Positions 1 through 10,807 are shown, counted from the stretch's first letter. The stretch: DNA of 64,000 nucleotides from Prorocentrum cordatum (GCA_963575745.1 CAUYUJ010004558.1:97413-161412); one strand, 5' to 3'. A program made the numbers and translations. The notes: generated by a model from the letters alone, not told the origin.

Positions 1-116
1 TTGAAGAAGCCCCCGAGACGCCCCCCAGGACGTCCCCAAGAGGCAAAAAATAGCCCCACTCCCCTCGCAAAACGTACATGTTTAGCATATAGATTGTTTT
101 CGCTGTCGTACCGTTC

Positions 117-790
117 TTGACGACATCAGAGGTCCCCAAGACCGCCCCAATACGGCCCAAGAGGCGCCCCCGAGAGCCCCAAGACGGCCCAAAAGAGCCC
201 CAGGACGGCCCACGAGGCGCCCAAGACGGCCCAAACGGGCCCCCAAAGGCGCCCAAGAGAAACCCAAGATTGGGAAATCCAACCGACAATTCGAGCTTTC
301 CGCCACAAGAGGCGCCCGGGAGGCCCCAAGAGGCTCCGAAGAAGTCCCAAGAGGTCTCCAAGAGGCCACCCAACCCCCATGAGGGCCCCAAAAACCAAAA
401 GGCACTAATTCACTTTAGGTTGTGGAAGGATACTCATATTTCTGCCTCTCCGGCTTCTCCACGCTCTCAGACGGCCCGAGAAGCCCCCCACGTCAGCCTT
501 GCTTTGCCTCAGACGCCCTCCAGGAGGTGCCAATACAGTGTCTGGGCCCACAGGCGTCCCAGACGGCCCCCAGACGGGCCAAGAGAGCTTCAGGAGCTTC
601 CGACACGCTCCAAGAAAGCCCCGAATCGCTAACAGAGGCGCTCCACACACCCCAGATGGCCGCTCCGCGGCCCCAAACGCCCCCAAGACAACACAAGATG
701 CCCCCAAGAACCAAAAAGCATGCATCCACCATAGATGTTGGAGGGATGTTCAGATGTCTGCCTTTCCGGCTCCTCCACTCTCAGACGGCC
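117..790 (-). repeat. Degenerate GGCCGTCTTGG-type tandem repeat, minus orientation
   Basis: The stretch is built from short variants of GGGCCGTCTTGGGGCCTCTT, read here as the reverse complement (AAGACGGCCC, AAGAGGCCCC). A less repetitive anchor, AACCAAAA followed about 60 bases later by CTCCACTCTCAGACGGCC-like sequence, occurs at 393 and 709, giving a higher-order spacing of 316 bp. The same family returns on the plus strand at 42640-44000 and in short pieces elsewhere. All frames stay open because the repeat lacks stop codons, so the Pro/Lys/Gly and Leu/Gly/Trp peptides it encodes are probably by-products. Confidence 0.7.
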
Positions 791-792
791 CC

Positions 793-945
793 AGAGGCCC
801 TCCCTATGGGGCCACGAAGCGCTATGCTTAGTGCGGAGGGCAGAAGCAGGGATGGGAGGGAGGAGGGAGGGGGGGGGAGGAAGGAGTGACGCAGGGCGTT
901 GTCTCCAAAACTAGGACCCAACACCACAGGATGGTTGGTAAATAT
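793..945 (+). repeat. Family A repeat: tail-only copy
   Basis: One partial core unit (CTATGGGGCCACGAAGCGCT) is followed by the family A tail: a GCGGAGGGCAGA module, a G/A-rich spacer, then GACGCAGGGCGTTGTCT and the block ending CCACAGGATGG. The same order closes the copies at 4549-4775, 61598-61650 and 62535-62685. It abuts the GGCCGTCTTGG family directly, so either the 5' part was lost or two families recombined. Confidence 0.6.
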
Positions 946-1010
946 GTCAATCCCCAAGCCGCGCATGCACTAATATTGCACTTGCCTCTCGGGAATAGTT
1001 GTCTCCCAAT

Positions 1011-1415
1011 GCAGCTGATATCCTCGGCCAGCCTTGTGCCCAATGGCGCCCAGTCCTGGTGCTGCCCTATGCCCGACCGTGCCTCGCCCTAGACACTGGT
1101 GCTGTCTAGTCGGCCCTGGAAAAGACAGGACCGTTTTTTCACCAGTTCCGTTTTGCCGTTTCTTTGCCAGTTCCGACGCCGTTTGTTTACCGGTTCCGTC
1201 GACGTGTTTGTTACCGGTTCCGGTTCTGGCTCCAATCCCAGAGCTGTTTTTGTTTGCCGTTACCGTTTCCATTTCGGAAACGGTGACAAAACGGCTTTGC
1301 CGTTTCCGGGGCCCACTAAGCCCTGGTGCCCGACTCGGCCCTGGTGCTGCCCTGCGTTGCCGCAGATCTCCTCGGCCAGTCTTGTGCCCGATTCCACCCA
1401 GTCCTGGTACGTGGA
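1011..1415 (+). repeat. Block flanked by ~50-bp direct repeats with GCCGTTTC-type core
   Basis: About 50 bp around ATCCTCGGCCAG and CCCAGTCCTGGT at 1011-1065 recurs with small changes at 1361-1415. Between the copies lie degenerate units of CCAGTTCCG, GCCGTTTC and ACCGGTTCCG. A hairpin at about 1258-1287 pairs GTTACCGTTTCC with GGAAACGGTGAC, 11 of 12 positions. No ORF stands out. It could be a small repeat-bounded insertion. Confidence 0.5.
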
Positions 1416-1418
1416 TCC

Positions 1419-2154
1419 CGTCCTCCTCCTCCCTTTCCTCCTCCTCCTCCTCCTCCTCCTCCTCCTCCTCCTCCTCCTCCTCCTCCCTCCTCCTCCCCCC
1501 TCCTCCTCCTCCTCCTCCTCCTCCTCCTCCTCCTCCTCCCCGCTCCTCCTCCTCCTCCTCCTCCTCCTCCTCCTCCTCCTCCTCCTCCTCCTCCTCCTCC
1601 TCCTCCTCCTCCTCCCCGCTCCTCCTCCTCCTCCTCCTCCTCCTCCTCCTCCTCCTCCTCCTCCTCCTCCCCCTCCTCCTTCCTCCTCCTCCTCCTCCTC
1701 CTCCCCGCTCCTCCTCCTCCTCTTCCTCTCCTCCTTCTCCTCCTAATCCTCCTCCCCGCTTCTTCCTCCTCCTCCTCCTCCTCCTCCTCCTCCTCCTCCT
1801 CCTCCTCCTCCTCCTCCCCTCTCCTCCTCCCTCCTCCTCCTCCTCCTCCTCCTCCTCCCCGCTCCTCCTCCTCCTCCCGCTCCTCCTCCTCCTCCTCCTC
1901 CTCCTCCTCCTCCCCTCCTCTCCTCCTAATCCTCCTCCTCCTCCTCCTAATCCTCCTCCTAGTCCTCCTCCTCCTCCTCCTCCTCCTCCTCCTCCTCCTC
2001 CTCCTCCTCCTCCTCCTCCTCCTCCTCCTCCGCTTCTTCCTCCTCCACTTTTGAGGACGCTCCGCCTCCTCCTCCTCCACTTCCTACTCCTCATCCTCCT
2101 CCTCCTCCTCCTCCTCCTCCTCCTCCTCCTCATCAGCAGCAGCAGCAGCAGCAG

Positions 2155-2203
<49 letters not shown>
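1419..2203. repeat. CTC microsatellite grading into CAG then CAT repeats
   Basis: About 700 bp of imperfect (CTC)n is followed by about eight CAG units near 2134-2156 and about 16 CAT units to 2203. CCCGCTCC interruptions recur within the CTC part. The poly-Glu, poly-Ser and poly-Leu ORFs on both strands here are microsatellite translations, not genes. Confidence 0.95.
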
Positions 2204-2204
<1 letters not shown>

Positions 2205-2249
2205 CCCCCTTCAGGGGCAGGCCCCCTCGTCCATCGGATCACCCATGAG

Positions 2250-3010
2250 TTGCACCCATTGGATGCGCGTCGCAAGTTGTACTTGATATATTGTATCCAA
2301 CAAATTTCAGCCCTCAGGCCTTGCGCAAGTTTGAACCCCGTATTGGAACCTTGGAGTTATCGTGGACCATATTGGGCGGTCTTACGAGGCCATGTTTTTG
2401 GCCGCTCTGGAGGCAATTGTGGGCAATGTCTAGGGCCATCTTGGAGGCACTGGCGCCGTAGATGGCAGTCGTCGAGGGCATCTTGGAACCATCTGATGCC
2501 GTGGAGTAGATGCCTGGCGAGTGTCCAGCGGCACAAGGCCGAAGCTGTACGTATTGCAGGGGACGGAGGCCACGACGTTCATTCGACTATAGCCGCCAAA
2601 AAACGCGAAGAGACGCGGCCAGCTCTTGAGGCCTCCTGCCGCCGCATGCCCGATGTCGTTGACGTTGTTCTGTGTTGTCTTCGGGTCTGCGACAATCGTC
2701 TCAGGCGGTGGGACAGCGCGCCGCGCACAGCGGGAAGCGCATAGATTATTGATGATACCCGATGTCATCCTCTGGGTGTTCCTTGCAAGCCGATGGATGC
2801 CACATGGCTTTTTGCGCACAATCGCATCTGCACACCCGCACATGCGAGCCTGTGCGAACAGAGATTCCGCATGATTTCCGCTAGGTTTCCCTAGATGTGT
2901 TTGAACAATTGTTTGAAACATGTCATGCCACATGGCTTCCTGGCCACTAGAGCACCTGAACCCCCGCACACGGGACGGCGGAGCGCAGACAAGTTTGATA
3001 GGGAGTGGAG
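2250..3010. other. Low-repeat stretch without a recognised gene
   Basis: This 760-bp stretch is mostly free of arrays. A plus-strand ORF at 2250-2744 begins in GGCCGTCTTGG-family remnants and ends in a more ordinary-looking 60 codons; I see no recognisable domain. A divergent direct repeat starting GCCACATGGCTT lies at about 2806 and 2929. Confidence 0.4.
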
Positions 3011-3051
3011 AGAGAAACAGAGAGAGAGAGAGATAAAAAAAAAAATGTATC

Positions 3052-4599
3052 TATCTTGGCGAAGGACCCAACCATATGCAGTTGTGCATATCGCCGTTGT
3101 AGGTGCCGCCTTTGGTGGATCTCCTTCTGGGGCCACGAAGCGTGCAATGGATGTGCCGAAAGCGGGCGGGGCCAACTTGCGGGCGTTGCTATTGGAGCCT
3201 TAGGTCGACCACTCCCTCCCCTTATGGGGTCACGGAACGTGTGAGGGGTGTGCCGTCATGGGGCGGGGTCGCCATGCTAACGTCGCCATTGAGGCTATGG
3301 GTGCCGAAGTGGGCGGGGGGGGCGCGTGCGATCGTCGCCATTGGGGCTTTCGGTGGAGCTCCGCATGGGGCCACGAAACGTGTCACTATGGGGCCAGGAA
3401 ACGTGTGAGGGGTGTGCAGAAAGTGCATCGTGGGACGCATGCGAACGCCGCTATGAGCGCCTTCGGCGGAGCTTCCGATGGGGCCACAGAACGCTGCACT
3501 GGGTGGGGCGGACGCATGCGATAGCCGCCACGTGGCCCTCGGTGGAGCCCCCCTTGGGGCCACACGCATGCGAACGTCTCATTTTGGTGCCTTCTGTGAA
3601 ATCTGTGTGGGGCCAGGGAACGCTGTATTGGGCGGGGCGGACGCATGCGAAGGTCGCCACTGGGGCCTTCGGCTTCGGTGGAGCTCCCTATGGGGCCATG
3701 AAACGGTGTACTGGGTGGCGCAGACGCATGCGAACGTCTCCACTGTATCCTTCGACGGTTACCCCAATGGGCCCATGGAACGCTGTACTGGGTGGGGCGG
3801 ACGCATGCGAACTTCGCCATTGGGGCCTCCGGTGGAGCCCCCGATGGGGCCGCGAAGCAGTATACTAAGCGGGGCGGACGCAAGCGAACGTCGCTATTGG
3901 GGCCGTCGGTGCAGCTCCGTATGTGGCCGCGAAACGTTGCACTGGGTGAAGCGGACGCATGCGAACGTTGCCATTGGAGCATTCAATGGAGTATATGGGG
4001 CCACGGAACGATGGTGCGGACGCATGCAAGTGTCGCCGCTGGGGCCTCCGGTGGAACCACCCATGGGGCCACGCAACGCTGGACTGGGTGGGGCGGACGC
4101 AAGCAAACGTCGCAACAGCGGCCTTCGGTGGTGCCCCCTATGGGGCCACGAAAGGCTATACTGGGCGGGGCGGGCCCATGCGAACGTCGCCAGTGGAGCT
4201 CCCTATTGGGCCACGAAGCGCTATACTTCGTGGGGCCGACGCACGCGAACGTCGTCTCTGGGGCCTTCTGTGGAGCTCCCGATGGGCTCACAAAACACTA
4301 TACTGGGTAAGGCGGACGCATGCGAACGTCGCCACTGGGGCATTCGGTGGAGCCCCCCATGGGGCCACGAACCGCTATACTTGGAGGGGCGGCGCTTGCG
4401 AATGTCGCCATTGGGGCCTTCGGTGGAGCCCCCTTGGGGACCACGAAACGCTGTACTCGGCGGGGCGGACACATGCAAACGTCGCCACAGGGGCCTTCGG
4501 TGGGGCTCTCTATGGGACCACGAAGCGTGTGAGGGGTGTGCCGAGTTTGTTGACATGCGGAGAGCAGAGGCACGCGGGGTGGGGGGGGGCGACGGGGAC

Positions 4600-4630
<31 letters not shown>

Positions 4631-4775
4631 GAGGAGGAGGAGGAGGAGGAGGAGGAGGAGGAGGAGGAGGAGGAGGAGGATAAGGAGGAGGAGGAGGAGG
4701 ATGGAGGGAGAAAGGAAGGGAGACGCGGGGTGCTGTCTCTTCAAAACGAGGACCCAGCTCCACAGGATGGTTTGA
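3052..4775 (+). repeat. Family A repeat: complete head-core-tail copy (~80-bp units)
   Basis: The head at 3052-3110 carries GAAGGACCCAACCATATGCA and follows a GA-rich run. The core (3110-4548) is a tandem array; the ACGCATGCG landmark recurs at 3641, 3724, 3801 and 3878, giving units of 77-83 bp. Typical unit pieces are GGTGGAGCTCCCTATGGGG, GGCCACGAAACG and GCGGACGCATGCGAACGTCG. The tail (4549-4775) contains GACATGCGGAGAGCAGAGGC, a GGA array, and CTTCAAAACGAGGACCCAGC. No coding signal is evident; the open frames follow from the repeat being stop-poor. Confidence 0.85.
4605..4705. repeat. GGA microsatellite inside the family A tail
   Basis: Near-perfect (GGA)n sits between two conserved tail modules. 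A GGA-rich array occupies the same position in the tail at 62572-62635 and a G/A-rich one in the tail-only copy near 830-885, so the array is part of the repeat architecture. Confidence 0.85.
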
Positions 4776-4784
4776 AAAAAGGAT

Positions 4785-5178
4785 GGAGGGAGAGGGAAGG
4801 CGGGATATGGGAAAGGAGCGCGTTGGCGCCAGATGCAGTTGCACAGATACGGCAGCACTGGCCCCCTGCAGCACGAACGGATCATGCCAAATGTTGTGCG
4901 TATTATTTTCTGTTTGTGCGCGCCCTCTCTGTTGTGTCCCTCCCCACCCCTCATTCAAAACAGACGCGAGGATATCGCTAGACGCATGGGGCAACGAGAC
5001 TATTGTACAAGTGCTTTGCGCAGGGTGTCGCCATTCTTTCAGCGTCCGAACCGCCCTTGAGGTTTGAGGTCCTCGAGACATTCCCGGACCTCTTTGTCGC
5101 CTCAGATCAGCAGGCGGCTGCCGTATTGTCGGATGCTTCTATCCCAGAAGATAGGCGAGGGTTTCGCATTCAAGTCTG
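4785..5178. other. Spacer without recognised gene
   Basis: About 390 bp between the family A tail and the GAC/GAT array. It has ordinary base composition, no convincing codon bias in any frame and no repeat match found by eye elsewhere in the window. Confidence 0.35.
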
Positions 5179-5204
5179 ATGGTAGAGTACAGCCTTGACC
5201 AGAG

Positions 5205-5830
5205 CAACGAAGTCGACGACGACGACGGCGACGACGTCGGCGACGACGACGACGGCGGCGGTGACGACGAGGACGACGACGACGACGACGACGGCAGCGG
5301 CGGCGGTGGCGGTGTCGATGATGATGATTATGATTATGATGATGATTATGATGCTGATGCTGATGATGATGATGACGACGACGATGATGACGACGACGAC
5401 CACGATGACGATGACGAGGATGACAGTGACGATGACGATGACGATGATGATGGTCGTGATGATGGTGATGATGATCATGACGATGATGCTGGTAATGATG
5501 AGGATGAGGATGATGAGGATGATGATGAGGATGAGGATGAGTATAATGACGATGACGATGCTGATGATGCTGATACTGATAACGATGATGACGATGCTGA
5601 TGAGAATGGTGATGAGGTTGAGGCGGAGGATGCCACTGATGGTGATGATGCTGATGATGGTGGTGATGCTGATGTTGCTGTTGCTGATGATGCTGATGCT
5701 GATGAATGTGATGTTGTTGATGATGCTGACGATGTTGATGATGCTGATGGTGATGATGGTGATGATGGTGATGATGATGCTGATGATGGTGATGGTTGTG
5801 ATGATGATGCTTATGGTGATGCTGATGCTG
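5205..5830. repeat. GAC/GAT trinucleotide array
   Basis: Over 600 bp of GAC, GAT and GCT trinucleotides. GAC/GCG-rich units dominate to about 5320, then GAT-rich units with periodic GCT. It would read as poly-Asp on the plus strand and Ile/Val/Thr on the minus strand. No flanking coding sequence supports translation. Confidence 0.9.
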
Positions 5831-5960
5831 TGAGGAGGAGGAGGAAGAAGAGGAGGAGGAGGAGGAGTCATCTCAGCCAGGGCCGTGCAACGTCAAACGG
5901 AGGAGGAAGAGGCGGAGGAGGAGGAGGAGAAGGAGGGGAAGGAGGAGATGAACGAGAGGA
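5830..5960. repeat. GGA-rich microsatellite
   Basis: Two GGA/GAA-rich runs separated by a 45-bp non-repetitive piece around 5871-5900. Confidence 0.8.
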
Positions 5961-6111
5961 GAAGGAGAACAAGAAGGACGCGGAGGGGGTCGATGCTCAG
6001 CATGAGGCGCACGGGTAGGGAGAATGGACGAGCATGACGTTTGTTTCTGCTCGTCCGCGCGCGGGCGCAGCGGGCCGCTCACCCGCACGGGCGCGCGATA
6101 TGTCTCTAGCT

Positions 6112-6212
6112 CGTCGAACTGCCCAACCGTATGCAGTTGTGAGTACCGCAGTTGTGGATCTCGCCTTCCGTGGAGCTCCCGATGGGGCCACGAACTGCTG
6201 CACAGTCGGGGC
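6112..6212 (+). repeat. Family A repeat: head-only copy
   Basis: TGCCCAACCGTATGCAGTTG, GTGAGTACCGCAGTTGTGG and the first core unit CCGTGGAGCTCCCGATGGGG are present; the array then stops. Comparison with 3052 and 59953 defines the 5' end of the family near the CCCAACC motif. Confidence 0.6.
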
Positions 6213-6639
6213 CCTGAAGAAGGAACCCTTTCTGTTGGGGAGGGGCTCCGTGTTCCGTAGTTGCTTTACAGTGCTCCTCGGGTTTTCCTATGTGTTCCTG
6301 AGCTTTTCCATGGGAAATCGGAGTTTCATATATGGGAAAAAGGGGCCTCGTTCCTTATTTATCGTTCCTCAGGTCAACGCCCCGCTGCACCTGGGCGGGG
6401 GAGACGCACCTGCGAACTGCGCCACCGACGCCTGCGAACGCGATGTGTCAACACCGCGCTCGGCCCTCGCAGCGCGCGCCCGAGGCCGCAGCGGGCGGGC
6501 CCCGCGCTGCGCCCCGTGCGCCGCGCGCGCGCGCCTGCCGGGGAGAGGCCGGTCGCCGCCGCGCGCCGCCGCCGCCGCGGGGCGCCCGCGGGGAGCGCTC
6601 CGCGGGCGCACGGAGCTGCGGCAGGAGCTGCGGCAGGGC

Positions 6640-6800
6640 TCGCTTCGATTATTTTGATTTTTTTCGATTCCGATTCGGTTCGATGTTCGATTCGAGAGGG
6701 TTCGGCTCGATTCTTTCGGTTCGATCCGATTTCGATGGATTCCGACTCCGATCCGATTCGACATCGGATTCCGATTCGGGATCCGATTTCCCAATGGTCA
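6640..6800. repeat. GATTCG/GATCCG-rich degenerate repeat
   Basis: Dense variants of TTCGATTCG, GATCCGATTC and CGATTCCGATTC. Related stretches lie at 7068-7155 and 10808-11000. The pattern resembles a degenerate 6-bp repeat with heavy drift; no coding function is apparent. Confidence 0.6.
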
Positions 6801-6874
6801 AGCAGTGGCGAAGCATCTTGACTCACCTGTAGGCCCACCAAACAGTTTTCTCATTACCTTTTGTGGTTTCAACG

Positions 6875-6981
6875 ACATGTTCTTAGAACATGTCTGGCTG
6901 GGACTGTCTTGTCTTAACACATCGGGTTGATGTTCTAAGAACAGTGCTCTTGTTCTTAGAACATTTTTGGGTTCTAAGAAC
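6875..6981. promoter_or_regulatory. Cluster of four GTTCTWAGAAC palindromes
   Basis: Four dyads centred on TTCTTAGAA or TTCTAAGAA lie within 107 bp: 6875-6893 (longest, ACATGTTCTTAGAACATGT), 6932-6942, 6951-6963 and 6971-6981. The surrounding DNA is ordinary in composition. Repeated short dyads at irregular spacing suggest protein-binding sites, though no adjacent gene start is identified. An alternative is a decayed fold-back element. Confidence 0.4.
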
Positions 6982-7323
6982 ATTCCGTGGTAGGCCTATA
7001 GGAATGCCAGGACTCCCAGACTGTCGGTTCCTGCTCAAAATAAAGGCTTGCTAGCCTGCCGATGTCTACCGATCCGATTTTTCCTGACTCTGCCGCCGTT
7101 TCCCGCCGATCCCATTCACTTCGATCGCCGATTCGACTTCTCGATTCGATTATGGGCTCTCCTGCTATGGTCGGCCCTTATCGTAAGGAGGCGCGATACG
7201 GATGCAAGGCCCTTGGGCGCACATTTCGAAGCTTTTCGAGCGAAGCGCGGCCCGCGAAAATGGCCAACGATGGGGCGAAGCGGCAAGGATGCAAGGGTAC
7301 CCTTGGGAAGGTTGCCCGTCCTT

Positions 7324-7517
7324 ACTGTGCGGGTCGACTGTACGGATGGCGTCCTCGCAGGCCAGCGACGCGACGCCCATCATCGCCAGGCCGCCGTTCT
7401 TCAGTTCGACAAGCTGCTTCTCCTGCAAGTCAACACCCAACCTCGTGCTGAACTTCTGCGGGTCCCAGCCGAGGTCATCCGCCTCGCGGTCCATCTGGCC
7501 AATCCATGCAATTTCAA
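7324..7517 (-). pseudogene. Light-harvesting chlorophyll a/c-binding protein-like fragment
   Basis: Minus-strand translation gives a segment with DLGWDPQKF followed about 20 residues later by LVELKNGGLAMMGVASLA. In chlorophyll-binding antenna proteins (LHC/FCP superfamily) the third membrane helix starts with a conserved E-x-x-N-G-R-L-A-M motif that binds chlorophyll and pairs with helix one. Here the pattern is intact except that the key Arg reads Gly (NGGLAM). Codons are GC3-rich, as in dinoflagellate genes. The similarity covers only about 65 residues, opens after a possible AG near 7520, and runs into unrelated sequence past 7324. No helix one or two and no plastid-targeting leader is visible nearby. 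I take it as a detached exon or retrocopy remnant of a plastid antenna gene. Confidence 0.45.
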
Positions 7518-7519
7518 AA

Positions 7520-8290
7520 AGATACTAGGCCTCCTAGATGGGGTCGGAGTAGGTGTGGTCGGAGGATCGCGCCGTATCGCCGATCGCAGTGCTACCCCTT
7601 GGGGGGTTCTAAAGACCCTTCGCGGTTATGTCAGCAACGTGACACACAGCCGGTTGCAACCACGGTGAGAGCCATTGACCAACACCGTCATCGCAGGGCC
7701 CCGCTTCCGTTCCAGAAGAGACTCCCGAGGCAACAGCCTGACGGGCCAACGGGGGACCCCCACGGCCCCAGGACCCCGGGGGCAGCACGTTGTGCAGGGA
7801 CGCACATCATTACTCAGCTACACACTGCTCCTCGGTGTCTCACTGCGGCGCCGCCTGCTTCACTTCCCGCGCTGCCTTCTCTTGTCGCGATCCTTGTCGG
7901 GTATAGCCGGGACCCCAGTTAAGGGGACCCAGTTGGTAGTAGGGCCCCGGAGCCCATAAATTGACCAGAATCACTAAACCAGGTCTGCCGTATCTGGTGT
8001 TTTTCGGGTGACGGCAGTTCCGTTTAGTGGAACGGGGCGGGGGGGGATCCCCCAGTATAAATCACTAAAACAGGTCCCACTAAACCCAGTTCTGCCAACG
8101 CCCGACCCTGCTGCGCTGCCTGCCCTTGCCGCGCTCCTCGTTGCACACAGTTTGCGTCATCACGATCGTGTCCTCGCTCGCGGGCTCCTTCTGCGCGCCT
8201 TCGCGCTCGACGACCTCCGCCTGCAGCATCTCCACGACCGTCTCGACCGGAAGGATGGCCTCTGCCGAGACCGCATCATCGGTCCTGGCG
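7520..8290. other. Intergenic stretch
   Basis: No convincing gene. Three CACTAAAC-like motifs in both orientations occur at 7971, 8030 and 8085, and a GGGGGGATCCCCC palindrome near 8040. The plus-strand ORFs here look incidental. Confidence 0.3.
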
Positions 8291-8444
8291 ACGTGCCCTC
8301 CTGCCCCTCCTCCTCCTCTCCCTCCTCCCCCTCCCCCTCCTCCTCCTCCTCCTCCTCTTTCTCATCCTCCTCCGCGAGTTTTCCTCCTCCTCCTTCTCCT
8401 CCTCCTCCTTTGCGAGTCCTCCTCCTCCTCATCATCATCACAAA

Positions 8445-8542
<98 letters not shown>

Positions 8543-8555
8543 GCATCATCATCCG
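8288..8555. repeat. CTC then ATC microsatellite
   Basis: A CTC-rich run to about 8430 is followed by near-perfect (ATC)n with a terminal GTC-substituted part. A similar ATC-then-CTC pair stands upstream of the second family B copy at 58164-58385. Confidence 0.9.
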
Positions 8556-8721
8556 TCATCCTGCCCCACCCCGCGCCCCTCAACCCCCGCGCCACCATCG
8601 ACAGTCTGCACGTCCTGGGCCATCACGACCCCCCCGTGCGCCGCACCCCCCCGACGTGCAGCACCTCGACCCACCTCCCGACAAACTCTGCCTGCGGCAA
8701 TGCCTAGATATCCCCGATCTC

Positions 8722-8977
8722 CAGGAGGAGGAGAAGGAGGAGGAGGAGGAAGACGAGGATTGAGGAGAGAGGGAGAAGGGAGGAGGAGCTCCAGGAGAAA
8801 GAGGAGGAGGAGGAGGAGGAGGAGGAGGAGGAGGAGGAGGGAGGATGATGGCAAGTTCTAGACATCCCCGAGGAGGATCACTGACCAAGCTGCCAGGACA
8901 GCGAGCGGGCCGACTTCGGACAGTCCCTGAGCCGGAGGAGGAGGAGGAGGAGGAGGAGGAGGAGGAGGAGGAGGAGG
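8722..8977. repeat. GGA microsatellites upstream of family B copy 1
   Basis: Two (GGA)n blocks (8722-8846 and 8936-8977) separated by about 90 bp of unique sequence. Confidence 0.85.
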
Positions 8978-8992
8978 GGGGACCAGTGTAAA

Positions 8993-9520
8993 CCCAAGAG
9001 TCATCAACGATGTTGGAATTAACCATCCCTCCAAGCTCCCTCTTCAGAGGCCCCTACAACAGTTCATTTCCAAAACATTCTATCTGGTACGTTGATCATG
9101 GGAATCCGTGGAACCCTTGAACGCTTGTTGTTTTAACGAACGTGGGCGGCGCTAAGGCGAGAGCCACATTTCGAAAAGGAACCGCCCTCAATCCGTGAAA
9201 CTCTAACAAATGTGTAGAACGAATGTGCGCCGCGCTCAGGCGAGAGCCACATTTTGAAAACGGCCCGCCCTCAATCCGTGAAGCTCTTCCAAATGTTTAA
9301 AACGAATGTGCGCGGTGCTAAGGCGAGAGCCACATTTTGAAAATTACCCGCCCTCGATCCGTGAAGCGCTTACAAATGTTTAAAACGAACGTGCGCGGCG
9401 CTAAGGCGAGAGCCACATTGTGAAAACCACCCGCCCTCCATTTGTGAAATTGTCGTCAAGATTTCAGATTCGGAGTCATAAATCGTGAGGAAATCTCAGG
9501 CGAAACGCCCGGCCCGCCCT
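8993..9520 (+). repeat. Family B modular repeat, copy 1 (83-bp core)
   Basis: The head carries CAACGATGTTGGAAT and CCTCCAAGCTCCCTC. The core has four units; GAGCCAC recurs at 9161, 9244, 9327 and 9410, an exact 83-bp period. Unit landmarks are CCGCCCTCAATCCGTGAA and AAGGCGAGAGCCACATTTTG. The tail starts CCGCCCTCCATTTGTGAA and holds TCTCAGGCGAAACGCCCGGC. Head, core and tail match the copy at 58737-59390 in the same order. Confidence 0.85.
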
Positions 9521-9724
9521 AAAAACTGGCATCGGGGTGCGACCGGGAGAAGTTATTTATAAGGAGAAGGAATGGAGGCAGGAGGAGCTCCCGCTGCCCC
9601 TGGAGAGGTGGGCCAGATCTTGCTGTCGTTCCCAGAGGGATTCATCCACCAGGCGCTGGCGCCGCGCGCCAGGGAGGGTCGGAGTGCGATGACGTCGCGT
9701 CTGGGAGAGGAGAGCCAGAGGGGA

Positions 9725-9905
9725 GGAGGAAGCGGAGGAGGAGGAGGAACGCGGAGGAGGAGGAGGAAGAGGAGGAGAAAGAGGTGAAGGGAGGAGGGAG
9801 GAGGGAGGAGGAGGGAGGGAGGACGGAGGACGGAGGACGGAGGACAGAGGAGGAGGAGGAGGAGGAGGGAGGGGGAGGAGGCAGGAGGGAGGAGGGAGGA
9901 GGGGC
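9725..9905. repeat. GGA microsatellite downstream of family B copy 1
   Basis: GGA/GGGA units with a short GGACGGA sub-array at 9820-9850. It corresponds in position to the GGA array at 59425-59600 after copy 2. Confidence 0.8.
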
Positions 9906-10380
9906 GGCTTCGGATTTCGGACGTCGTGCTTGTTGGTTCCGCGACCTGCGGACACAGGGGCTCAGAGGATCGTTTTCTTGTTTTCGCGGATCGCCTCTTG
10001 TGGCCCCAGTCGAGGAAGAGGATCCAGGCCGAGGATTTTGGACGTTTTGAACCTCGTGAGCCTCCAGACAATTCGTGAGCCTCCAGACACTTCTGGAGCA
10101 TTCTGGGACCCTGGACGCCTTGTGACGCTTGGAGGACGGGATCCCACGTCTCCCTCACCGACCCTTTCTGCCCCCAGAGCAGGTCTCATCCGAGACGGAC
10201 CTCACGATCCTCAGCGGGAGCTTGCCACTGCAGTCGCAGAATTGGCTCGACTACACCCAGAAGGACCCGCCTCTCACTTCGCTCCTGCGTGCGAGGACGG
10301 CGCGGGCGAGAGGGGGAAATGGGGATTACAGCATGGGGCAGGAGTATTCTGAGGCCGTATGTTTCCTTAAGGGGTGAAAG
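9906..10380. other. Spacer between GGA arrays
   Basis: About 470 bp of non-repetitive sequence. A tandem duplication CGTGAGCCTCCAGACA occurs at about 10055 and 10074. Short ORFs on both strands lack recognisable motifs. Confidence 0.3.
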
Positions 10381-10622
10381 GGAGGAGGAGGAGGAGCAGG
10401 AGGCGAGGAGGAGGAGGAAGAGGAAGAGGAAGAGGAAGGGGAAGAATAGGAGGAGAAGGGGGAGGATGAGGAGGAGGAGGAGGAGGAGGAGGAGGGAGGA
10501 GGAGGAGGAGGAGGAGATGGAGGAGGAGGAGGAGGAGGAGGAGGAGGAGGCGGAGGCGGAGGCGGAGGAGGAGGAGGAGGAGGAGAGAGGAGGAGGAGGA
10601 GGAGGAGGAGGAGGAGGAGGGG
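10380..10622. repeat. GGA/AGG microsatellite
   Basis: Nearly uninterrupted GGA/GAA/GGC trinucleotides for 240 bp. Confidence 0.9.
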
Positions 10623-10807
10623 GGAGGAGACCAGGGTATCGAGAATGTAAAAGTTCCTGCTTTTGTCGGGGCCTTCTCAGGCAGTGGAATGCGTCCGAGC
10701 TCGATGTGGGCCGGCCCCTCGCTGGACAACAGATCGCGTCGGAAGGCGGCAACCACTGTCATCCTGGCTCGAATCGCCGAAAACTCGCAGAACTTTGCCA
10801 GGGCCGC

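Noticed and set aside
970-2248. 400-codon ORFs on both strands over the CTC/CAG/CAT array
   Set aside because: Homopolymeric peptides from a microsatellite; nothing outside the array supports a gene.
3052-3080. TATGCAGTTGTGAGTA in the family A head as a splice donor
   Set aside because: It recurs in the repeat heads and no exon-like sequence precedes it.
3478-4981. 401- and 340-codon ORFs across family A
   Set aside because: Core unit length varies (77-83 bp), so no frame is maintained between units, and the array is stop-poor.
5170-6018. Poly-Asp ORF over the GAC/GAT array
   Set aside because: Composition follows the repeat and continues through variant units in all frames; no flanking coding sequence.
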